Below, one piece after another: positions 1 through 8,472 of a stretch of 8,472 nt of DNA. Position numbers and translations under genes: made by a program. This DNA comes from CABHOJ01 sp965649545 (GTDB lineage: Bacteria > Pseudomonadota > Gammaproteobacteria > Burkholderiales > Methylophilaceae), in the NCBI GenBank assembly GCA_965649545.1, contig CBFGLF010000077.1, positions 1 through 8,472 on the forward strand, given 5' to 3'. The first letter of the stretch is position 1. Each line of letters opens with the position of its first letter. Below the pieces are notes generated by a model. It was given only the letters and a program-made list of their open reading frames with translations, had not been told where the DNA came from and ran no database searches.

Positions 1-146
1 TGCCCTTCTTTCTCGATGGCGTCGCTGCGAATCCCGAATTGGTCCTGGAGGATGGGGTCCACCCGACCAGCGCCGGTCAGCCACGTATCCTGGATAACGT
101 CTGGACCGAGCTAGGTCCGTTGCTGACCAAAAAGCACAAGCCCTAG
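1..146 (+). CDS. tesA: SGNH-hydrolase arylesterase / acyl-CoA thioesterase I (TesA-type), C-terminal 47 residues, 5' end outside window
   Basis: Frame 3 (first whole codon at base 3) is open to a TAG at 144-146 and gives 47 residues starting PFFLDGVAANPEL and ending in KKHKP. The block DGVHPTSAGQPRIL (residues 17-30 of the fragment) is the last conserved block of SGNH/GDSL hydrolases, in which D17 and H20 would be the Asp and His of the Ser-Asp-His triad. The nucleophile serine and oxyanion-hole blocks lie off the left edge. Members of this family are about 200 residues long, often secreted to the periplasm, and hydrolyse short-chain esters and acyl-CoA thioesters. The true substrate cannot be told from this fragment. 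The gene converges on tilS: its TAG overlaps the tilS TAG by three bases, so no intergenic terminator is possible. TesA and arylesterase are the same broad family, so the symbol is approximate. Confidence 0.82.
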   Translation, partial: PFFLDGVAANPELVLEDGVHPTSAGQPRILDNVWTELGPLLTKKHKP

Positions 147-1519
147 CCAGCCGCCTGCTGCCAGGTGATATTCAATGCAGGCTCATGCTCGGCAGCTTGC
201 AGATCGGCTGCCACGCCGATGCCAGGCACCAACGCGAGACTGTCTTCATGATAGATCAACGGCAGGCGTTGACGCTGCCAGGGCGGCATGTTCGCCTCCT
301 GAAGCAGATGTTTGAGTGTGCGGCTAGGTCGGCCAAGATCAGGTTTGAACCGCTCACCCCCTGCCCGTTGCGCCACGCGCAGGCGATCGATACCGAGCCG
401 TTGGTAAGCCAGGCCATGGCCATGGCCTAGCAGGAATCGCAAGCTACTTCCGTCAGGGAGACTGAGCGTATCCTCCCCTTTCCAGATCAACGAGAACGGC
501 TCGGTCGGCAGCTCCTGATCAAGATAGACCATATCCTGGTATCGACGCAGACAGGTTCCCTGCGGACCGATCGCCATCTTCACCTGGGCGTCCGGGCGGG
601 CATCCAGCAGTTGATGCAGCATCTCCTGCAGCCTTGCTGTGCTCGGCAGTACGATATCCTGGCCGGCCAGCCACCAACGCAGCAGATTGCGCGCCCTCGC
701 CTCGCTCAGTAAGCGTAGCTCACTGACGACCAGTTGCTGATGGCGCATGCAGCGCTCAGCATCGAGCAAGGCGAGATCGTTGAGAAGGTCCGAGGCTTCT
801 GCGATGTGGGAAGCCGAACGCGCGATGACTTTCCTGACCCCCGGAAAGCGCGCTTCAAGCGCCGGGAGCGTGTGGTGGCGAATGTGGTTCCTGTCGTACT
901 GGATGTCCTGATTGCTCTCATCCTCGACCCACTGCAACCCATGCGCTGCGGCATAGGCATGCAGCTCATCCCGGCCGATATCGATCAAGGGCCTCAGCAA
1001 GCGGCGCCTTGAATCGACTTTGGCCATCGCGGACAAGCCTTTGATCCCCGCCCCACGGGTCAGCTGCAACAGCAAGGTCTCAGCCTGGTCGTCCTGGTGA
1101 TGCGCCAGCACCACGAAATCCGCTGGTACGGCGAGCAAGGCCTGGTAACGCGCAGCTCGCGCCGTCGCTTCCGTGCCGGCTGCGGATTTTCTCGGGATGG
1201 TCACGCGTGCGACCTGCAACCCCACATCCAGCGTTCGACAGAGTGTGGTGCAAAAATCTGCCCAGCGGTCCGCATGGGGACTCAGTCCATGATGGACATG
1301 CATCGCCCTGAGCTCGAAGCCCAGTGCTTGCCTGAGCGACGCCAGCAGCGTCAGCAGGACGACGGAATCCATACCGCCGCTCAAAGCGACCAGCAGGCGA
1401 TGACGATCAGTGACGATGGGGCCGAGGGTGGACCGCAGGTGCGTTTCTAGGCTATCTACCGCCGCTGACGCGGCGGCAGTCGTGGATCTACTTGATGGGG
1501 GCTTCTTTGAATTTGCCAT
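143..1519 (-). CDS. tilS: tRNA(Ile)-lysidine synthase TilS
   Basis: This 458-residue protein should use ATP to attach lysine to C34 of the CAU anticodon of tRNA-Ile2, changing it to lysidine so that it reads AUA and is charged with isoleucine. It acts in the cytoplasm. The N-type ATP pyrophosphatase (PP-loop) signature SGGMDS is at residues 47-52. It is followed by HVHHGLSPHAD (74-84), EATARAARY (117-125), AHHQDDQAET (139-148) and EDESN...DRNHIRH (199-215), all typical of TilS. The C-terminal TilS domain, with ERFKP and SRTLKHLLQEANMPPWQRQRLPL, fills about residues 385-455. E. coli TilS is about 432 residues; the extra length is largely an N-terminal Ser/Thr/Ala/Lys-rich stretch of about 25 residues. 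The ATG at 1519 lies inside accA (32-bp overlap) and is the only ATG, GTG or TTG that leaves the PP-loop preceded by its usual strand. No well-spaced Shine-Dalgarno sequence is visible, which suggests translational coupling to accA. The TAG stop at 143-145 is interlocked with the tesA stop. Confidence 0.96.
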   Translation of the reverse strand: MANSKKPPSSRSTTAAASAAVDSLETHLRSTLGPIVTDRHRLLVALSGGMDSVVLLTLLASLRQALGFELRAMHVHHGLSPHADRWADFCTTLCRTLDVGLQVARVTIPRKSAAGTEATARAARYQALLAVPADFVVLAHHQDDQAETLLLQLTRGAGIKGLSAMAKVDSRRRLLRPLIDIGRDELHAYAAAHGLQWVEDESNQDIQYDRNHIRHHTLPALEARFPGVRKVIARSASHIAEASDLLNDLALLDAERCMRHQQLVVSELRLLSEARARNLLRWWLAGQDIVLPSTARLQEMLHQLLDARPDAQVKMAIGPQGTCLRRYQDMVYLDQELPTEPFSLIWKGEDTLSLPDGSSLRFLLGHGHGLAYQRLGIDRLRVAQRAGGERFKPDLGRPSRTLKHLLQEANMPPWQRQRLPLIYHEDSLALVPGIGVAADLQAAEHEPALNITWQQAAG

Positions 1520-2456
1520 AGCTCATCAGGCGCTCGAACCTTACTTCAAGAAGATTCGTCGTGGATTTTGCCTGCAAGCGATCAAGCTCGTCTTTGAGGG
1601 CACGGCGTAGGGTCTGCATCATCTCTTCCGGCGCGCGATGCGCACCGCCCATGGGTTCTGCGACGATGCGGTCGATCAGCCCCAGCGTCTTCAAGCGATT
1701 GGCCGTGATGGCCAGCGTCTCGGCAGCTTCGGACGCCTTGTCCGCACTTTTCCAGAGGATGGATGCGCAGCCTTCCGGCGAGATCACCGAATAGGTGGCG
1801 TACTGCAACATCATGAGATGGTCGACGACTCCCAGCGCCAGCGCACCGCCGGAACCACCTTCGCCGATGATGACGCCGATGATGGGCGTCTTCAATTCTG
1901 CCATCACGTAGAGGTTGCGTGCGATGGCTTCCGACTGGCCACGCTCTTCCGCACCGATGCCAGGATAAGCGCCCGGGGTGTCGATCAGCGTGATGATGGG
2001 CAGCCCGAACTTCTCGGCCAGGCGATACAGGCGTAATGCTTTGCGATACCCTTCCGGACGCGGCATACCGAAGTTGCGATACTGGCGTTCCTTGACGTCA
2101 CGACCCTTCTGATGACCGATGACCATGACCGGGATGCCTTCGAACCGACCCATGCCACCGACGATGGCCGGATCATCGGAGAATGCGCGGTCGCCATGCA
2201 ACTCCTCGAAATCCGTGAATAAGCCCTGGATGTAATCCAGGGTATAAGGGCGCTGTGGATGGCGTGCGACCTGGGAGATCTGCCAGGCATTCAGCTTGCC
2301 GTAGATCTCCTTGGTCATGGACTGGTTCTTTTGTTTCAGTCGCTCGATCTCGTCCGAGATGTCGACGGCGGAATCATCCTGCACGTAACGCAACTCTTCG
2401 ATCTTGGCCTCAAGTTCGGCGATAGGTTGCTCAAATTCCAGAAAGCTTGTTTTCAT
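1488..2456 (-). CDS. accA: Acetyl-CoA carboxylase carboxyltransferase subunit alpha
   Basis: This 322-residue protein (E. coli AccA has 319) is the alpha half of the alpha2-beta2 carboxyltransferase. That enzyme moves CO2 from carboxybiotin on AccB to acetyl-CoA to make malonyl-CoA, the first committed step of fatty acid synthesis. Residues 1-50 form the charged helical N-terminal region. The crotonase-fold core follows, with RPYTLDYIQGLFTDFEELHGDRAF (69-92), GHQKGRD (114-120), DTPGAYPGIGAEERGQ (159-174), the glycine-rich GEGGSGGALALG (198-209) and SPEGCASILW (226-235). It is full length with no missing block. The ATG at 2456 gives the family's normal N-terminus. A weak Shine-Dalgarno-like GAGA sits at 2465-2468, 8 nt upstream. 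The gene begins 25 bp after the dnaE stop with no terminator between, so co-transcription with dnaE is likely. Its last 32 bases also encode the first residues of TilS. The partner subunit gene accD is not in this window. Confidence 0.97.
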   Translation of the reverse strand: MKTSFLEFEQPIAELEAKIEELRYVQDDSAVDISDEIERLKQKNQSMTKEIYGKLNAWQISQVARHPQRPYTLDYIQGLFTDFEELHGDRAFSDDPAIVGGMGRFEGIPVMVIGHQKGRDVKERQYRNFGMPRPEGYRKALRLYRLAEKFGLPIITLIDTPGAYPGIGAEERGQSEAIARNLYVMAELKTPIIGVIIGEGGSGGALALGVVDHLMMLQYATYSVISPEGCASILWKSADKASEAAETLAITANRLKTLGLIDRIVAEPMGGAHRAPEEMMQTLRRALKDELDRLQAKSTTNLLEVRFERLMSYGKFKEAPIK

Positions 2457-2481
2457 GTCTTGGGTCTCGATACGAACTGCA

Positions 2482-5937
<3,456 letters not shown>

Positions 5938-5973
5938 ATACTGGATTTTACCCGATAGACGCTATCGGGTGAG
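5938..5973 (-). promoter_or_regulatory. Possible dnaE promoter with a dyad in its spacer; would yield a near-leaderless mRNA
   Basis: Read on the minus strand, TAAAAT (5945-5950) matches the sigma70 -10 consensus at five of six bases. A poor -35 match, CTCACC (5968-5973, three of six), lies 17 nt upstream. Transcription would start around 5938-5939, one or two bases before the dnaE ATG. This would fit the lack of any Shine-Dalgarno sequence there. The spacer is almost entirely filled by the 9-bp dyad at 5950-5970. The weak -35 and the chance frequency of such -10 matches keep this tentative. A promoter further upstream, in the rest of the gap or inside pilL, is equally possible. Confidence 0.3.
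5950..5970. repeat. Perfect 9-bp inverted repeat with 3-nt centre, 12 bp upstream of the dnaE start codon
   Basis: The arms ACCCGATAG (5950-5958) and CTATCGGGT (5962-5970) are exact reverse complements around ACG. As RNA this is a strong small hairpin. As DNA it is a symmetric site of operator size. On the minus strand the hairpin is followed by AAAATCC and on the plus strand by GTGAGG, so it lacks the U-tract of a classical intrinsic terminator on either strand. It could be an operator inside the dnaE promoter, a hairpin at the 5' end of a longer dnaE leader, or part of the end of the pilL transcript. Confidence 0.7.
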
Positions 5974-6004
5974 GCCATCAAAGGAAGTTTAGCGAATCAA
6001 GAAC

Positions 6005-6035
6005 GTTGCAACAGCGCTAGGAGCGCCACTGCAAC
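6005..6035 (-). terminator. Imperfect stem-loop directly after the pilL stop codon, possible weak terminator
   Basis: The arms GTTGCA (6005-6010) and TGCAAC (6030-6035) pair perfectly. After a 3x3 internal mismatch, GCGCT (6014-6018) pairs with AGCGC (6022-6026) around a 3-nt loop. On the minus strand the stem begins immediately after the TGA stop and is followed by GTTCTTGATT. That tail is only moderately U-rich, so termination would probably be partial. The position just past the gene end is what makes this a terminator candidate. It could also act only as a 3' mRNA-stabilising hairpin. Confidence 0.4.
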
Positions 6036-8472
6036 TCAAGCAGTCGCCAGGGGCGCTGTCTTGCCTACCAGCGCGGTGATCTGGGCGATCAGTTCGTCGT
6101 CCTGTACCGGCTTACCCAGGAAGGCATTCACGCCCAGTTCCTTGGCATGGTTCTGGTGCTTCTCTGCCGTGCGAGAACTGATGATGATGATCGGGATACC
6201 GGCAGTCCTGGCGTCGGCTCGTACGTTACGCGAGAATTCGAACCCGTCCATCCGCGGCATCTCGATATCGCTCAGGATGATGTCCGGCAAGGTCTCCTGC
6301 AGTTTCTGGATACCTTCCATGCCATCCTTGGCGACCACGACTTCGTAGCCTTCGCGCTCAAGCAGGCGGCCCAGCACTTTGCGCATGGTCAGCGAGTCAT
6401 CGACCACCATGACCATGGTCTTGCTGTCTTCCACTGGGGCAGCTGCCGCTGCAGTGACCTTGACGCTACCTGCCGCCAGCACTTCCCTGTTGGCCAGCTG
6501 GACCGGATTGGTGATGAGGATGATGCTACCGTCACCCATCACAGTGGCACCGACGATGCCTGGGACGCGGGCAAGCTGGGAACCGATGGATTTCATCACC
6601 ACTTCCTGGTTGCCGATGATCTCATCGACATGCAGCGCGATCCGGTAGTTACCGCTGCGCAACAGGATGATCGGGGTATACCGCTGCTCTTCGGGCTCGT
6701 GTTCCTGATCGCCGATCAGCTTACCGAGGAAATGCATCGGGTATTGTCGACCCGACCACTCGATATACTTGCGATCGTAGGCTTCGGTCAGACCGGCCGG
6801 CTTCAGCTTCTGTACCTGTTCGATCATCACCGAGGGGACGGCAAAGACTTTACCGGCGTAACGCACCAACACGACCTGGGAGACCGACAAGGTGACCGGC
6901 AGATAAATGGTGAACACGGCACCTTGTCCCGGCGCATTGTTGACGTCGATACGCCCGCCCAAGGCAGTGATATCGCTACGCACGGCATCGAGACCCACAC
7001 CGCGGCCGGCGATCTGGCTGATGTTCTCGGCGGTGGAGAAGCCGGGTTCGAAGATCACCGAAAGCAAGGCTTGCTCCGTGATCTCTTGATCCGCCTTCAG
7101 CAATCCGCGCTCGATGGCTTTCTCACGGACACGATCCAGCTTGATACCGCCACCGTCATCTGTCACGGTGAGGATGATTTCATCGCTTTCCTGACGCACT
7201 TTGAGCGCGATACTGCCGGCTTCGGCCTTCTTCAGTTTCTTGCGCTCTGCAGCGCTCTCCATGCCATGGGCCACGGCATTACGTAATAGGTGCTCCAGTG
7301 GCGCGCCGATCTTTTCCAGCACGCTACGATCGATCTCGACGCCTTCGCCGTCGATGGTCATCTCGACCTGCTTTTCCAGCTCGCGGGAAGTCTGACGGAC
7401 GATACGTTGCAGACGCTCGGAGATCAGTGAGAACGGTACCATCCGCACATTCATCAAACCATGCTGCAATTCACGGTTCATCCGGTTCTGCTGTTGCAAT
7501 GCCGATTCCGTCTCATCCAGGTTCATGAGCAGGCCGTGCTGGATGGTGGCCACGTCATTCACGCTTTCCGCCATCATGCGAGTCAGTTCCTGCAGGCGCG
7601 TGAAGCGGTCGAACTCCAGTGGATCGAAGGCCTCGTGGGTTTCCTGCAAATGCGACATGCGGGACTGCAGCTGGCTCTCTGCCTCGATCTCCATCTCACG
7701 CAAATAGTTACGTAAACGGAACACGCTTTCAGTGAGGTCGAGCGAGAAGTTCTTGAAGCCTTGCATCTCTCGATCCATACGGGAACGGGCAATGGAGATC
7801 TCACCGGCTTCGTTGATCAGCCGGTCCAGGATGTCCGAACGTAGCCGCAGGAACTGGGCACGGCGATCAGCACTTCTGGCAGCGGCCTTGGGAGCGTCGG
7901 TCGCTTCCACAGCACCGCGTCCACCGACGCTGGTGCCGGTCAATTCCTCAAGCAGCGCACTGATGCGATCGAGATCGACGAACAAATCGTCAAAATCAGC
8001 CATGGTGACCTGGTTCTTCAAGGCCTTGATCACCCGGTCTTCCATGTTGTGTACCGTATCGCCAAGCTCGGACTGGCCTGCCATCCGTGCGCTGCCCTTG
8101 AGGGTATGCAAGGCACGCTGCAGGCTATCAGGATGCTCGGATTCCGAAGGATTGGCTCGCCAGGTACGCAAGGCAGTCCCGACTTGCGGAACCAGCTCGC
8201 GCGCCTCTTCGGTGAACATGGTGATCAGTTCCTGATCGACGGCCGAGACTGCTGCCGTTTTCTTGGCGGCTTTAGCTGCCGGTTTCTCAGGCTGCGCGAT
8301 GCCGTCAGGAGCGGCTGCCTTAGGCGCAGCATCCTCGGCAGGTGGCGTAGATTTAGCGGTCGCCTTGGCTGGCGCTGGTTCAGCAGCTGGGGCTGCCTCG
8401 ATGGGCTCGGGTGCTGCCTGCTGCGCGATATCCAGCTCTGGCAGGTCAAAATCCATCTCAGCCACTGCCGGC
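6036..8472 (-). CDS. pilL: PilL/ChpA-type CheA hybrid histidine kinase of the type IV pilus chemosensory system, C-terminal part (5' end outside window)
   Basis: The frame stays open to the right edge, so this is the C-terminal ~811 residues of a larger protein. A GTG at 8465 and an ATG at 8456 exist but are probably internal. Counting from the GTG: an acidic start, an Ala/Pro/Lys-rich linker (about 17-75), and an Hpt domain (about 77-175) with the phospho-acceptor H120 in HTLKGSARMAG. A helical dimerisation region (about 203-365) of the ChpA/PilL kind follows (RLRSDILDRLINEAGEISIARSRM). The HATPase has an N box HLLRNAVAHGM (392-402), DDGGGI (436-441) and GRGVGLDAV (488-496). A CheW-like domain covers about 525-665. 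The C-terminal receiver (about 683-803) has D689/D690, phospho-acceptor D733 and K785. There is no CheY/CheB-binding P2 domain next to the kinase. In the known systems this kinase takes signals from a PilJ-type receptor through CheW-like PilI and phosphorylates PilG/PilH to control pilus motors. Full-length homologues carry several more Hpt domains upstream. The pilL/chpA assignment rests on architecture, and the symbol is less sure than the family. Confidence 0.9.
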   Translation of the reverse strand, partial: PAVAEMDFDLPELDIAQQAAPEPIEAAPAAEPAPAKATAKSTPPAEDAAPKAAAPDGIAQPEKPAAKAAKKTAAVSAVDQELITMFTEEARELVPQVGTALRTWRANPSESEHPDSLQRALHTLKGSARMAGQSELGDTVHNMEDRVIKALKNQVTMADFDDLFVDLDRISALLEELTGTSVGGRGAVEATDAPKAAARSADRRAQFLRLRSDILDRLINEAGEISIARSRMDREMQGFKNFSLDLTESVFRLRNYLREMEIEAESQLQSRMSHLQETHEAFDPLEFDRFTRLQELTRMMAESVNDVATIQHGLLMNLDETESALQQQNRMNRELQHGLMNVRMVPFSLISERLQRIVRQTSRELEKQVEMTIDGEGVEIDRSVLEKIGAPLEHLLRNAVAHGMESAAERKKLKKAEAGSIALKVRQESDEIILTVTDDGGGIKLDRVREKAIERGLLKADQEITEQALLSVIFEPGFSTAENISQIAGRGVGLDAVRSDITALGGRIDVNNAPGQGAVFTIYLPVTLSVSQVVLVRYAGKVFAVPSVMIEQVQKLKPAGLTEAYDRKYIEWSGRQYPMHFLGKLIGDQEHEPEEQRYTPIILLRSGNYRIALHVDEIIGNQEVVMKSIGSQLARVPGIVGATVMGDGSIILITNPVQLANREVLAAGSVKVTAAAAAPVEDSKTMVMVVDDSLTMRKVLGRLLEREGYEVVVAKDGMEGIQKLQETLPDIILSDIEMPRMDGFEFSRNVRADARTAGIPIIIISSRTAEKHQNHAKELGVNAFLGKPVQDDELIAQITALVGKTAPLATA

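Noticed and set aside
191..212. GGCAGC...GCTGCC inverted repeat near the tilS/tesA gene ends, considered as a bidirectional terminator
   Set aside because: It has a 6-bp stem with a 10-nt loop and no U-tract on either strand, and lies wholly within tilS coding sequence. Such repeats are common by chance at this GC content.
412..427. 16-bp palindrome made of two overlapping GGCCATGGCC units
   Set aside because: It lies inside tilS and encodes the short run GHGHG. It is explained by alternating Gly/His codons, with no sign of a regulatory role.
5950..5970. The dyad upstream of dnaE as a classical Rho-independent terminator of pilL
   Set aside because: It has no run of T after the stem on either strand; the minus-strand tail is AAAATCC. 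I kept it as a dyad of unknown role instead.
6147..7286. A 379-codon open reading frame on the plus strand opposite pilL
   Set aside because: It is in the same codon-register antisense frame as above. The His/Asp-rich product is the reverse reading of the kinase's conserved HATPase, CheW and receiver regions, with no recognisable domain of its own.

Overview
The window reads as ordinary chromosomal DNA from a Gram-negative proteobacterium, most likely a betaproteobacterium of moderately high GC. The evidence is the protein sequences: a DnaE-type (not PolC) replicative polymerase with a degenerate PHP site, the two-subunit type of acetyl-CoA carboxylase carboxyltransferase, and a PilL/ChpA-type multidomain CheA kinase. 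The gene order dnaE-accA followed by tilS is also found, with insertions, in Escherichia coli. I cannot name the genus. A Nitrosomonadales or Methylophilaceae-like bacterium is a guess from family resemblance only.

Layout. Positions 1-146 hold the last 47 codons of a plus-strand SGNH-hydrolase (arylesterase/thioesterase, tesA type). Everything else is on the minus strand and is read from right to left. The 3' part of a very large CheA-type hybrid kinase (pilL/chpA family) runs from the right edge to 6036. A 98-bp intergenic gap follows, with two inverted repeats and a possible promoter. Then come dnaE (5937-2482), accA (2456-1488, 25 bp after dnaE) and tilS (1519-143, overlapping the end of accA by 32 bp). 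tilS meets the tesA-like gene tail to tail, and the two stop codons share one CTAG.

How the genes work together. dnaE, accA and tilS are housekeeping genes for DNA replication, the first committed step of fatty acid synthesis, and tRNA-Ile decoding. Their spacing suggests a single transcription unit, probably started just upstream of dnaE. The PilL-like kinase belongs to a type IV pilus/twitching chemosensory system. It is probably the end of a separate upstream pil/chp operon, most of which lies outside the window.

I found no RNA gene, mobile element, CRISPR array or phage gene, and nothing that looks like an undescribed system. The points most worth checking are the perfect 9-bp dyad immediately upstream of dnaE, where a possible promoter would give an almost leaderless mRNA, the fused stop codons of tilS and tesA, and the start of tilS inside accA. 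Long antisense reading frames in dnaE and pilL are explained by codon register.
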